From CAVQBP01 sp963740945 (lineage in GTDB: Bacteria > Bacteroidota > Ignavibacteria > Ignavibacteriales > Ignavibacteriaceae): a stretch of 64,000 nucleotides of DNA. Position 1 is the stretch's first letter. Every line of letters starts with the position of its first letter. The notes below the pieces were generated by a model that did not search any database, was not told where the DNA came from, and worked only from the letters and a program-made list of their open reading frames with translations. The stretch is from the NCBI GenBank assembly GCA_963740945.1, contig CAVUGE010000025.1:62001-126000 (forward strand), read 5' to 3'. A program made the translations under genes and the position numbers. Shown here one piece after another: positions 16,633 to 25,328 of this stretch.

Positions 16633-17311
16633 TACCTATTTTTTCTTCTTTAAAATCTTGAGCAAGATTATACCTATTATGGTCAACCCAATAGGCCCAT
16701 GCAATTAAAAGCCACTGTGATAAACCTGCATATCCGATTGCCTCTGCAGAAGGAGGCGGAGGACTGAAAACATTAGAGAAATAAACTACGAAAAGAAATA
16801 TCAGCAATCCCCAGAAAGCATATTTCCCTGTTTTATTCCTTGCTCTGGTTGCCGAAGAATATAAGTAAGCGCCGAGTGCAAAGATGACAACTTCAACTGC
16901 AATCGAAAATGGGACAGAATTCCAAAGTCCAAAACCAACCTTAAAATCTGACCATGGTAAAATAGGAAGATCAGGGCGGTGCACTATTAAATCCAGAACC
17001 CAATGGCTGACAACAAATGCTCCAAGAAGAATTGAGCCTTTTAAATTCTTCCGGAAAAAGAAATACACTATCCCGAATAGAAATCCCCAGATAACTGCAA
17101 ACAAAAGGCTATGAGAATAGGGATAAAATGTAAAATCGAGCGGATTTGCTGCCATTAAACCGGGCACTATCTTAACATGTTCAATACCTGTTAAAATTAA
17201 AAAAGGCCATATTAGATCGAGAAATTGTGCCGCAAAAAATAAAGTACCTAGAGATGGATTCCTGTCAACTTTCTTTCCAGCAAAGCCGACTCCATAATGT
17301 CCAATAAACAA
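16610..17311 (-). CDS. Integral membrane protein, YdjM-type putative metal-dependent hydrolase
   Basis: A 233-residue membrane protein with six or so hydrophobic segments. The motif MFIGHYGVGFAGKKVDRNPS at the start, then AAQFLDLIWPF, PYSHSLLFAVIWG and SHWVLDLIVHRPD, are the conserved His/Asp-bearing segments of YdjM-like membrane proteins (COG1988), which were named hydrolases because of these residues; no activity is proven here. The C-terminus (WAYWVDHNRYNL...) runs over the start of the decayed VOC gene by 23 bases. Confidence 0.7.
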   Translation of the reverse strand: MFIGHYGVGFAGKKVDRNPSLGTLFFAAQFLDLIWPFLILTGIEHVKIVPGLMAANPLDFTFYPYSHSLLFAVIWGFLFGIVYFFFRKNLKGSILLGAFVVSHWVLDLIVHRPDLPILPWSDFKVGFGLWNSVPFSIAVEVVIFALGAYLYSSATRARNKTGKYAFWGLLIFLFVVYFSNVFSPPPPSAEAIGYAGLSQWLLIAWAYWVDHNRYNLAQDFKEEKIGNVESNPA

Positions 17312-17430
17312 TTCTTATTCCTCCTTTGAAAATTTTAATAAAGATATTAATTATTATACTTTTATACAATAGTAATTTCTTTTTTCAAATCACAATTTAT
17401 TTTCAGTTCAGGGGAATAAACAATTTAAAT

Positions 17431-18312
17431 TCAACCTCTAATCTCTTTAATGAAAGCACGGATATGTTCAGGAGTTGTTCCGCAGCAGCCGCCTACTATA
17501 TTCACTCCTTCATTAATTAGCCGTTTCATTTTTAAGCTCATCATTTCAGGAGTTTCAGGAAAAACGGTTTTGTTGTTTTGAATAATAGGAATACCTGCAT
17601 TAACATGAACCAATACAGGGGTTGTTTTATCAGCCTCCCTTATTTCATGGACTACTTCAATCATTTGGTCTGTACCTACACCGCAGTTAGCACCTATTAT
17701 ATCTGCACCGGCTTCTTTAACAGCACTAATCATATCCGCAGGGGAAACTCCCATCATTGTACGATAGTAGCCGTGGACTGTTTTCTGGTAGGTAAATGTG
17801 CAGATTACTTCAAGATCAGTAAATTCCTTTGCGGCATGAATTGCAAGGCAAGCTTCATCAATTGCTGACATTGTTTCAACACAAATAGCATCTGCTCCAC
17901 CTTTGCTCAAAGCTTCAACCTGGATTCTGAAACCATCATAGACTTCTTCCTCAGGTATTTCCTGCATCATTAGAATTGCGCTTGACGGTCCTATTGAACC
18001 TAGAACGAAATGATCATCACCTGCAGCTTCTCTTGAAATTGCTGCTGCAGCTTCATTTAATTCAAAAGCCCTTTCATGAAAACCGAAATGAGCCAGTCTA
18101 AGGGGATGAGCACCAAAGCTATTTGTTAAAACCATATCGGAACCGGCATCTATATAACTTTTTGCTATACTGAAGACTTCTTTTCTATGTGTAACATTCC
18201 ATATTTCGGGGCATTCACCTACACCCAATCCTAATTCATGAAGGAAAGTTCCCCAGCCTCCATCAGATATTAATATTTTTCCGTTTTCTATTGCTTTAAG
18301 TATAGATTTCAT
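17431..18312 (-). CDS. Homocysteine S-methyltransferase family protein (zinc type)
   Basis: A 293-residue TIM-barrel enzyme. The three zinc-binding cysteines of the homocysteine/betaine methyltransferase family are present: C210 in DIIGANCGVG and C276-C277 in NIVGGCCGTT. ILISDGGWGTFL and DMVLTNSFGAHPLRL at the front are the usual first two motifs. It ends the corrinoid cluster (distal on the minus strand), so it likely takes methyl groups from the corrinoid protein to a thiol such as homocysteine, or serves as a methyl donor-side enzyme. It is the length of the substrate domain only, with no MetH-type B12 or folate domain. Confidence 0.85.
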   Translation of the reverse strand: MKSILKAIENGKILISDGGWGTFLHELGLGVGECPEIWNVTHRKEVFSIAKSYIDAGSDMVLTNSFGAHPLRLAHFGFHERAFELNEAAAAISREAAGDDHFVLGSIGPSSAILMMQEIPEEEVYDGFRIQVEALSKGGADAICVETMSAIDEACLAIHAAKEFTDLEVICTFTYQKTVHGYYRTMMGVSPADMISAVKEAGADIIGANCGVGTDQMIEVVHEIREADKTTPVLVHVNAGIPIIQNNKTVFPETPEMMSLKMKRLINEGVNIVGGCCGTTPEHIRAFIKEIRG

Positions 18313-18378
18313 TTTATTTCCATTGTATTTAAAAATATAATTTATCTAAATAAAAAAGTTAGACAAGGATCAGTATTG

Positions 18379-18475
18379 AAAGATGACATCTTTAATATTT
18401 AATAATAAGGTAATCTGAATTTATATTTTAATAAAATATTGAAAGGAGTTTTCCCTTACTAAAGATGTCATCTTT
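18379..18475. repeat. Palindrome-capped 97-bp element, copy 2 (forward)
   Basis: Left cap AAAGATGACATCTTT (18379-18393), right cap AAAGATGTCATCTTT (18461-18475). Interior shows ATAAGGTAATCTGAATTTAT and TTTTAATAAAATATTGAA. It sits between the 84-residue protein gene and the homocysteine-type methyltransferase gene of the corrinoid cluster, six bases from the stop codon at 18481. Confidence 0.9.
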
Positions 18476-18480
18476 TTTTA

Positions 18481-18735
18481 TCAAGTGAATTTTTCTTCTA
18501 ATTCCTTCTTTACAGTTTCTGCAGTTTCTTCTATTGTTCCTGGATATTCAAGTTCTTCACCCCATTTCCATTGATTTAAATAACTATCTTCATCTACTAA
18601 GTTCTGAGTTTTGGCAACACTATCAATTTTGACCATAAACTTTGGAGGCATTTCAATTTTAATCTCATCAAAATCATCCCAGACTTTAATCTGGGATGGA
18701 ATATCCTGCCAGTATAATATTTGATAATAAGCCAT
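18481..18735 (-). CDS. Small conserved protein (Virulence_fact/PF13769-like)
   Basis: An 84-residue soluble protein starting MAYYQILYWQDIPSQIKVWD and containing KIEMPPKFMVKIDSVA, with a charged helical end (TAETVKKELEEKF). It resembles the short 'virulence factor' domain PF13769, which is often encoded next to B12-dependent methyltransferase genes. It lies 8 bases after the corrinoid-protein gene, so it is almost certainly co-transcribed. No catalytic motif is visible; a structural or substrate-handling role in the methyltransferase module is possible. The family assignment is from memory of the motif and moderately sure. Confidence 0.6.
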   Translation of the reverse strand: MAYYQILYWQDIPSQIKVWDDFDEIKIEMPPKFMVKIDSVAKTQNLVDEDSYLNQWKWGEELEYPGTIEETAETVKKELEEKFT

Positions 18736-18743
18736 TATAATCC

Positions 18744-19385
18744 CTATTTCTTTTCAACTAAATTTAAGAAAAGATCAACGGCACTGCTTGCATCGGAGCC
18801 ATAACCATCGGCACCAATTTCATCAGCAAACATTTGGCTGACGGGGGCTCCGCCAATTGCCATTTTAATATCATTCAAACCTTTTTCTTTAAAACCATCT
18901 ATTACAGTCTTCATATATGTCATAGTTGTAGTTAACAAAGCGCTCATCCCGACAATGTTAGGATTAAATTTCTCTGCGGCATTCAAGAACTTTTCAAGGC
19001 TTTGATCTACGCCTATATCATGAACTTCGAAGCCTGCACCTTCAGCCATCATACAAACAAGGTTTTTTCCTATATCATGCAAATCTCCACGTACTGTACC
19101 CATAATAAGAATTCCTGCCGGTTTAACACCAGAATCCTTTGCAGATAAGAGGGGTTTCAAAACTGCCATACCGGCTTTCATTGCTCTTGCTGCAATAAGC
19201 ACTTCCGGTACATAAAGGATATTATACTTAAAATCTTCTCCAACAACACTCATTCCGGCAATTAAACCTTCATTCAAAATTTCCTGAGCAGTTTTCCCTT
19301 CTGCTAAAGCATCTTTAGTCATTTGTTCAACTTCTTTTGCTTTCCCCTCATAAAGATATTGATTCATTAAAGCGTAATCAGGCAT
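18744..19385 (-). CDS. Corrinoid (B12-binding) methyltransferase protein, MtaC/MtmC-like
   Basis: A 213-residue protein of the usual size for free corrinoid proteins. Residues 1-85 form the helical cap (EILNEGLIAGMSVVGEDF, YVPEVLIAARAMKAGM), and residues 90-210 are the Rossmann cobalamin domain with the base-off ligand motif D101-L-H103-D-I-G, the SALLTTTM motif and the IGGAPVSQMFADEIGADGY motif. It carries methyl groups on cobalt between methyltransferases. Neighbours on both sides are methyltransferase-type genes in the same direction (21 bases after the URO-D-type gene), so it is the shared methyl carrier of this module. Confidence 0.92.
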   Translation of the reverse strand: MPDYALMNQYLYEGKAKEVEQMTKDALAEGKTAQEILNEGLIAGMSVVGEDFKYNILYVPEVLIAARAMKAGMAVLKPLLSAKDSGVKPAGILIMGTVRGDLHDIGKNLVCMMAEGAGFEVHDIGVDQSLEKFLNAAEKFNPNIVGMSALLTTTMTYMKTVIDGFKEKGLNDIKMAIGGAPVSQMFADEIGADGYGSDASSAVDLFLNLVEKK

Positions 19386-19406
19386 CTATATATTTCCTTT
19401 TGATTT

Positions 19407-20453
19407 TTATCTTTTAGAATTAAATTCGTTTAGTGCATTCTGCATAGCAAGAATATTTTCTTTAGGCATTCCGGGGCTTGTGCCTCCTCCTACGGAAAGA
19501 ATAATGCCTTCTCCACCGCTTTTTTCCAAAACTTCCAGAGTAGCCTCAAATACCTCATCAGGAGTCCCGCGAACTCCTATTTCCAATGGATTTACGTTTC
19601 CCATCAAGCAAATTCTGCCCCCTACCCTGTTTTTTACATCTTCAATATCTGTTTGTTTTCCCCAATTCAAAACATTAAATCCGCAATCGGGAAGATATTC
19701 AAGACATGCATTTATATCAGCATCATTATGATAAATTTTTACCCAATCTTTAGGAAATGCTTCACATATTTTTGTTAAATAGGGGTGTGCAAATTCCTTA
19801 TAGTGGTCTTCATTTATAAACCCTACGATATCATCTAAAATGAAAATCCCTTCAACTGTGTCACCCATTATTTTAGCTTGAGCCTTCAGCCAGTCAATGA
19901 TTAAATTTGTGCATAAATTGAGTAACTTATGGGCATAATCGGGTTTTTCAACCAGGTCAAACATGAACTCTGTTGTACTTCTGACAAACCCTGCAGTACA
20001 CAGAGGGCCGCGTGAGGTAACAAGGGGAAGTATATGACCATTATCAAAAATGCGCTGCTTCTGCATCTTAATTCTGTGCAGAGTCATAGCCATAAATGCG
20101 TCATTCTCAACTTCATATTCAGGAAATGATTCAATATCTTCAATATGAAAAAGTGTATGGTATTCGCTGGGAGTATTATCCTGCCAGAATTTTATTTTAG
20201 TACCGAGTGCAGATGGTTCTGCAGCCATACCATATTCCATCCACCAGGAAGGGACAAAAATAATATCCGGAAATTCGTCATGGATTTTCAGGTTAGATTG
20301 AAACCACAACTCAGGATCAAGATAATAATCCATATGATTTATGCCTAGATATCCTGGTATCCATGGACTGTCAATAATTAATGCCATTGGTATTTTATCA
20401 AGTTTTTCTAATCGCGCAGCTTTCTTAAAAATTTCCCATTGTTCAGGTTTCAT
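19407..20453 (-). CDS. URO-D-fold methyltransferase (MtaA/MtvB/CmuA type)
   Basis: A 348-residue protein of the uroporphyrinogen-decarboxylase fold. It is unlikely to be HemE: it sits directly upstream of a corrinoid-protein gene and lacks the N-terminal RQAGR motif of HemE. Recognisable pieces are PLVTSRGPLCTAGF, IIDWLKAQAKIMGDTVEGIF with ILDDIVGFI, IYHNDADINACLEYL, and GRICLMGNVNPLEIGVRGTP plus GIILSVGGGTSPGMP. Family members move methyl groups between a corrinoid protein and a methoxylated compound, chloromethane, a thiol or folate. The substrate here cannot be told from sequence. A 14-bp hairpin lies just upstream. Confidence 0.85.
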   Translation of the reverse strand: MKPEQWEIFKKAARLEKLDKIPMALIIDSPWIPGYLGINHMDYYLDPELWFQSNLKIHDEFPDIIFVPSWWMEYGMAAEPSALGTKIKFWQDNTPSEYHTLFHIEDIESFPEYEVENDAFMAMTLHRIKMQKQRIFDNGHILPLVTSRGPLCTAGFVRSTTEFMFDLVEKPDYAHKLLNLCTNLIIDWLKAQAKIMGDTVEGIFILDDIVGFINEDHYKEFAHPYLTKICEAFPKDWVKIYHNDADINACLEYLPDCGFNVLNWGKQTDIEDVKNRVGGRICLMGNVNPLEIGVRGTPDEVFEATLEVLEKSGGEGIILSVGGGTSPGMPKENILAMQNALNEFNSKR

Positions 20454-20476
20454 ATATTTTTCCTCTTTTAATGATA

Positions 20477-20507
20477 TGTGCCAGTCACCTCAAAGGTGGC
20501 TGGCACA
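20477..20507. repeat. Perfect-looking 14-bp hairpin in the corrinoid operon
   Basis: TGTGCCAGTCACCT (20477-20490), loop CAA, AGGTGGCTGGCACA (20494-20507): all pair with one G-U. It sits between the 107-residue protein gene and the URO-D-type gene. It belongs to the TCACC/GGTGA hairpin group also at 6429, 33453 and 48605. Confidence 0.65.
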
Positions 20508-20514
20508 AGTAATA

Positions 20515-20838
20515 TTATAATATAAATATTTCACTGTCGGTAAGTTTCAATTCAACTCCAGCAGTTTTAGCGGCTTCCTGAAGAGCAGCATCTAGCATTA
20601 TAACCGGGTCTTTACTTACATCCAGCCGCCTCATTAAACCCTCTCCTTTCTTAGTTCCCACTCCCAGCATAATCTTTAAGCCTTTACGTTTGCAGGATAT
20701 TCTGGTACCATCATCAAGTTTTATATTCATAGGTTTAATAAAAGCATCGATAAAGTGAACACCAATACCGGATTTATCCAAAAATTTCGGCGGTAATTTA
20801 TCCTGGGCTTCTTTATTTATATCACAGATTTTTACCAC
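20515..20838 (-). CDS. Conserved hypothetical protein of the corrinoid module
   Basis: A 107-residue soluble protein starting MVKICDINKEAQDKLPPKFL with a basic central part (RISCKRKGLKIMLGVGTKKG, then EGLMRRLDVSKDP) and a helical end (LQEAAKTAGVELKL). I do not recognise a family. There are two cysteines (in VKICDI and RISCKR) but no metal-binding array. It lies between the MetH-activation-like gene and the URO-D-type gene, all on the minus strand. Its genomic position suggests a small accessory factor for the methyltransferase, not an independent gene. Confidence 0.6.
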   Translation of the reverse strand: MVKICDINKEAQDKLPPKFLDKSGIGVHFIDAFIKPMNIKLDDGTRISCKRKGLKIMLGVGTKKGEGLMRRLDVSKDPVIMLDAALQEAAKTAGVELKLTDSEIFIL

Positions 20839-20928
20839 TAATTATTCTCCTAAAAATAAATATTGAATGACATACTATTTTTAAACTAGTAAAATATTAT
20901 AAATATTATCGTGAATATTCTTTTCCAA

Positions 20929-22230
20929 TCAAAAATTTTCAATTTCAGCGTTAACAGGACGGTTCTCGTACTTTACTAAAGCATAATGGAGCACTTCCAG
21001 GACTAAACCCCACTTATGTTCACGGCTTTCCGGTTTACAAAAACACCCTTCCGGAGAGAACCGATATTTCCAATTTAATATATCATCAAGCGGCCTACCA
21101 ATTAAAGGTTTTTCGTTCTCTATACTATTCATTATCGCTTCCGGATCAGTAATATATTCACACATAAATTTATAACCGTCACTATCTTTAGCAGGATTAC
21201 AACACATGGAAACAATTTCATAAAGATTTTCTGGTGAACCCAGCTTGATAAAATAATCAAATTCTAATGGACGCCCCATATTAGAACAAGTTGTACCTTC
21301 ATATCTGAAATTTGCCTCTATGGAATTATCTTCCAATACCTTCAATGTGAGCCTTTGGTCGGACCATTTCTGAAGTGCTTTAATACTTATATTATATTTT
21401 CCATTTTTAGTTAAAACTCCCATTGAACTATTTTCAAATGAAGTTTCGGTATTAATAAATTCTTTATTAATAGGCTGTAATTTAGAAACATCTTCAATAG
21501 GATTGCGTGCATGTTTATATGCAGTTCTTCGATACTGACAGCACTGCAATGAACATGTTTCACAGGGGATTAACTCAGAAAGTTTCCGGACCTTATCAAC
21601 ATTTTTAGTTATCCCGAAAAGTGCCAGCAGTGATTTTTTGGGTTTAAGCATACCGGTTTCCAGAACATTTATGGTTCCCGGAAAAGCATGCTCACGGTTA
21701 TTTATAATTATTTTAAATAGTTGATTCTGATCGGTAACTTTCCAGCCCGGATAACCGGGACTATAATGAGGCAGAACAGCCAAATTATTTTCATCTGCCC
21801 ATGCACAGAGTTTTGCACCAGTAATTGTAATTAAATGCTCGACTACGGCAGAGCCATAAACTTCTAGGAAGAAATATTCATCCGGTTTGCCTTCCTGCCA
21901 GAGCTGATTAGATTTTTCCTCACATTCATTACCGGCACTTACAGCTACAAGCATCGCATTATAAACCTGTGCCTGGACCAGTTGACTGCGAAGTTTCAGC
22001 GAAGAAAATTCAGCACCGTTAATTCTAAGCTTTTCGTTTGAGTAATCAATCTTATCTGTTTTAACTGCATATATCCACGGGCTGCCATTTTCAGAATACC
22101 ATTGTCTTGCCCAATCGGCTAATTCACGCGCCCGTTCCTTCAGTTCAAAATGATATGGATATCCAAGCAGTCTTTTATACTCAATTTCAAGTACATTAGT
22201 ATCCGGTTTTGTATCTATTAGTTCATTCAT
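20929..22230 (-). CDS. MetH-activation-domain-like protein with cysteine-rich region
   Basis: A 433-residue protein with two parts. Residues about 15-200 resemble the S-adenosylmethionine-binding activation domain of cobalamin-dependent methionine synthase: RLLGYP near the start, RARELADWARQWY with NGSPWIY, and H155-Y-S-P-G-Y-P-G-W163, the analogue of the SAM-binding RxxPGYP loop. Residues 223-231 (CETCSLQCC) and later cysteine pairs (EGTTCSN, SMCCNP, FKFMCEY-like, GCFCKPE) suggest a metal cluster or disulfides. Its start (22230) overlaps the RACo gene end by 4 bases. Taken together it may reactivate the corrinoid protein; the Cys-rich half has no clear family. Confidence 0.65.
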   Translation of the reverse strand: MNELIDTKPDTNVLEIEYKRLLGYPYHFELKERARELADWARQWYSENGSPWIYAVKTDKIDYSNEKLRINGAEFSSLKLRSQLVQAQVYNAMLVAVSAGNECEEKSNQLWQEGKPDEYFFLEVYGSAVVEHLITITGAKLCAWADENNLAVLPHYSPGYPGWKVTDQNQLFKIIINNREHAFPGTINVLETGMLKPKKSLLALFGITKNVDKVRKLSELIPCETCSLQCCQYRRTAYKHARNPIEDVSKLQPINKEFINTETSFENSSMGVLTKNGKYNISIKALQKWSDQRLTLKVLEDNSIEANFRYEGTTCSNMGRPLEFDYFIKLGSPENLYEIVSMCCNPAKDSDGYKFMCEYITDPEAIMNSIENEKPLIGRPLDDILNWKYRFSPEGCFCKPESREHKWGLVLEVLHYALVKYENRPVNAEIENF

Positions 22231-23891
22231 AAATTATGAAGATTCAAAGATTCAACAGGATTAAATTGACAACCCTCAACAAAATAATCGAAGAAAGAAG
22301 GATCAGTTTCAAGTCTGCAATGTGTAACGTTTTTAATCAAAGTTTCCAGTTCATTTCGTTTTGTTCCAGACAATAGTGCAACGGAGGCTCCTTCAATTGA
22401 CGCATTACCTATCTGCAGGATTTTTGAGTCATCGATATTAGGTATAAGGCCTATCCTTTTTGCCGATTCTATATTTAAGTATCTACCAAAGCCACCAGCA
22501 AGATAAAATACATCTATATCTTCAAATTTTATCCCGTATTTATTAAAAACTACATGAAGCCCGGCGACATTAGCACCTTTAGCCTGAGCAAGCTCGTTGA
22601 TATCATTTTCATTTATAAAAATATCATAATCTTCGCCGGAATGGAGAACAATTTTTTCATTTTCAGGGAAGTTATCATTATGCACAAAGCGACCCAGATA
22701 GTTAATTCGCTCATTTTTTAGGAGTTCGCTTAAGAGATCGATCAGACCAGAACCGCATATTCCTTCAGGTTTTCCATTTTCTATAACAGAAATACTAAAA
22801 GACCCATCATGATTCATTTTTACTTTTTCAATTGCGCCGGGAAGACCGGGCATACCGCAGGAGACTCTCCCGCCTTCAAATGCGGGTCCAGCAGGACATG
22901 AAGCGGCTAGAATTTTATGTTTATTTCCAAGAATTAATTCGGTATTTGTACCAATATCCATTATAGCTATTAACCGTTCTTCATTAGCAATATCAACTGC
23001 AAGCATACAGGCAGCGGCATCGGCACCAACATGGCCGCTGATAATAGGTAAACCGTAAATACGGGCTTTAGAATTTATAGGAAGAAGCAATCTTTTAGGG
23101 AATTCAGTTAAGCTGGTCGAAATTCTTTTGCCATCTAACATTTCAATTTCAGTAATAGAGCGATAAGGATTTTGACCGATAGAATAGACATTCAGCCGAA
23201 AGAAAAGATCACGCATAGTTGAATTGCCGGCAATTACAACTTCGTAAATACTATTGGGGTCAACCGGGAATTCTTCAATAGCATGGGTTAAATACCCTGC
23301 AAGAGTCCTTTGAAGCAGCTTACCTCTATGTTCGGTATCGTAATAAATCCTAGCCATTATATCGGAACCGCCGAATCTTTGCGGGTTTTCAAATGAAGAA
23401 TCTGCGATAAGCTTTCCGGATTCAAGATTTATTAAACGGATTACTATTGTGGTTGTACCGAGATCAATTGCAAGTCCATATATTTGATTAGCAGAGTGAT
23501 CGATTTCTCTGCCATCCAGTAATATACGTTCACCATCACGAGTAACGGCAGGGTCAATTTTTAATTTTTCATTATTAATGTTAACTAAGGCTGATTTACT
23601 TTCAATCTTCATTTTTCCACGGCGCATCGTATTACATCTGATAACACCGGAATCTGAAATTATTTTGGTACGGCAGGATAATCTAAAATTCCCGCTTAAG
23701 TGTGATTCTTTCAGAACCGGTTCGGAGAGATACTCCATTCCTTCTGTAACTTCAACCATACATTCCTTACACTTCCCCTGTTTCTGGCATGTAGTAGGTA
23801 CACGAATTCCAAAAGACTCAGCATATTCAAATAATGAAGAACCCTTTTCAACTTCAAATTGTTTATTATTAAAATGTAACTCTACACTCAT
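22227..23891 (-). CDS. RACo-like reductive activator of corrinoid proteins (2Fe-2S + ASKHA)
   Basis: A 554-residue protein. Residues 1-80 form a [2Fe-2S] ferredoxin domain with C35-X5-C41-X2-C44 and C73 (TCQKQGKCKECMVEV, RLSCRTKI). The rest is an ASKHA-type domain (DUF4445): AIDLGTTTIVIRLINLE is the first phosphate-binding loop, IMDIGTNTELILGN the second, with SCPAGPAFEGGRVSCGMPG, GICGSGLIDLLSE and VFYLAGGFGRYL. RACo proteins use ATP to reduce inactive Co(II) corrinoid proteins, so this gene strongly supports a working corrinoid methyl-transfer system. Translationally coupled to the MetH-activation-like gene. Confidence 0.9.
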   Translation of the reverse strand: MSVELHFNNKQFEVEKGSSLFEYAESFGIRVPTTCQKQGKCKECMVEVTEGMEYLSEPVLKESHLSGNFRLSCRTKIISDSGVIRCNTMRRGKMKIESKSALVNINNEKLKIDPAVTRDGERILLDGREIDHSANQIYGLAIDLGTTTIVIRLINLESGKLIADSSFENPQRFGGSDIMARIYYDTEHRGKLLQRTLAGYLTHAIEEFPVDPNSIYEVVIAGNSTMRDLFFRLNVYSIGQNPYRSITEIEMLDGKRISTSLTEFPKRLLLPINSKARIYGLPIISGHVGADAAACMLAVDIANEERLIAIMDIGTNTELILGNKHKILAASCPAGPAFEGGRVSCGMPGLPGAIEKVKMNHDGSFSISVIENGKPEGICGSGLIDLLSELLKNERINYLGRFVHNDNFPENEKIVLHSGEDYDIFINENDINELAQAKGANVAGLHVVFNKYGIKFEDIDVFYLAGGFGRYLNIESAKRIGLIPNIDDSKILQIGNASIEGASVALLSGTKRNELETLIKNVTHCRLETDPSFFDYFVEGCQFNPVESLNLHNL

Positions 23892-24104
23892 TTAAAAAAA
23901 ATATCTTTAGAGCTTCCGAAAAAAGTTAATAGATGGATATATATTTATACTAATTATTTAAATTGAACTTTTAATATAAAAATTAAATCGTTTCAAATAA
24001 ATATAAACAATCAACTAAATAATAAAAAATTGTATTCTTTTCATTAAACAGAGGTTTAGACTAGAAAAGTATTCTACTGAAACATAACCTTTGGTGAGCA
24101 TCTT

Positions 24105-25073
24105 TTATATTCTTGAGAGGATTTTATCCAAAACCCAATTTGTTTTCGCTCCGGTTATACCGGTACTCGGACTTTTTCCTTTTCCCAATAAAACATCAAC
24201 TACGTTTTGGATTAAAGGCTGCTGTACATGCAGAGGATATTTAATATCAAATTCTTCAATTTTGGAACCTTTTATTAAACGGAAAGGTGAATTGGTAAAA
24301 AAAGAAAAAACTATTTTTCCTTCAGTTCCTATAATTTCAGTCCGGTCTAAATCTTCACAGGCATTAAAACACCACAAGCCGGTTCCCTGGATATTTCCTT
24401 CAAAACTAAATGCTGAAGTCACAATATCCTCTGCTCTGTATTGTTTACACTGATTTGCAGTAAAACCTACAGCTGAAATAATATCTCCAAAGTAATATTG
24501 AAGAAGATCGAATATATGGGAAGCCAGATCACAGAAGTATCCGCAGCCAGCAATTTCAGGATTTATTCTCCAATTTGTTTCATCTTTATCTTTTTCAGAG
24601 GGCCTGGCATAAAAGCTAACATTAACAGATAAAATATTTCCGAGTGAACCGCTATCAATAAGAGATTTTATTTTGAGGAAAGTTGGAAGAGCTCTCCTAT
24701 AATAGGCAACAAATAAAGGAACTTTTGCTTCTTCACAAGCTTTTATCATTTTTTGACATTGGGAATAGTTCAGCGCCATAGGTTTTTCAACATAGACAGG
24801 TTTACCTGCCTCTGCTGCATCCAATGTGTATTTTAAATGAGAATCCGGAGGAGTAGCAATATATATTGCATCAACTTCAGGGTCATTTATTAATTTACCG
24901 GCATGGCTATACCATCGGGTAACGTTATGCCGCTTAGCATAATCTTCTGCAAGTTTTCCGTTACGCCTCATCACTGCAACTAACCGAGAGTTATCAACTT
25001 TTTGGAGAGCCGGACCGCTTTTCTTTTCAGTTACATCACCGCATCCAATGATGCCCCAGTGAACTGTATCCAT
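24105..25073 (-). CDS. Gfo/Idh/MocA-family oxidoreductase
   Basis: A 322-residue NAD(P)-dependent enzyme. The N-terminal Rossmann domain has HWGIIGCGDVTEKKSGPAL and AIYIATPPDSHLKYTLDAAE, followed by the family's substrate-site motif VYVEKPMALNYSQC. The C-terminal beta-sandwich includes SFYARPSEKDK and SHIFDLLQYYFGDIISAVGF. Substrates in the family are usually sugars or inositol derivatives; the specific one is unknown. It is separated from the RACo gene by 213 bases with no clear feature, so membership in the corrinoid module is only suggested by shared strand. Confidence 0.85.
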   Translation of the reverse strand: MDTVHWGIIGCGDVTEKKSGPALQKVDNSRLVAVMRRNGKLAEDYAKRHNVTRWYSHAGKLINDPEVDAIYIATPPDSHLKYTLDAAEAGKPVYVEKPMALNYSQCQKMIKACEEAKVPLFVAYYRRALPTFLKIKSLIDSGSLGNILSVNVSFYARPSEKDKDETNWRINPEIAGCGYFCDLASHIFDLLQYYFGDIISAVGFTANQCKQYRAEDIVTSAFSFEGNIQGTGLWCFNACEDLDRTEIIGTEGKIVFSFFTNSPFRLIKGSKIEEFDIKYPLHVQQPLIQNVVDVLLGKGKSPSTGITGAKTNWVLDKILSRI

Positions 25074-25305
25074 CTTTAATTTAGTATTGAATAGTTAGTA
25101 TTTAGTATTGAGACAAAGTAAAGAAATTCCAAATGACAAAAGATAAATAGCAAATAAATAATAAATTTACAAATATAAATAACCACTTGCATCCGGAATT
25201 ATAGTAGAATTATAAGAACATTTTATAAGGTTTTCCTTTAAAGACTCAGTTTTAGTAGAAGCAGCAATTTATTTGCTTTGCATTTCATCAAACTAATCTT
25301 TATTT

Positions 25306-25319
25306 TGAGCATATGCTCA
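25306..25319. promoter_or_regulatory. Palindromic operator TGAGCATATGCTCA
   Basis: A perfect 14-bp palindrome ending 9 bases before the ATG of the UPF0251 helix-turn-helix gene. Such placement is typical of an operator that a small regulator uses on its own operon. No other perfect copy was noticed in the window. The regulator bound is unknown; the UPF0251 protein itself is the nearest candidate. Confidence 0.6.
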
Positions 25320-25328
25320 TAATGAATT

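Noticed and set aside
19407..20453. HemE (uroporphyrinogen decarboxylase)
   Set aside because: The URO-D fold is shared, but the gene sits upstream of a corrinoid-protein gene and lacks the RQAGR motif of HemE.
23892..24104. Cobalamin riboswitch upstream of the corrinoid module
   Set aside because: The gap before the RACo gene is AT-rich with no B12-box-like or stem-rich sequence.
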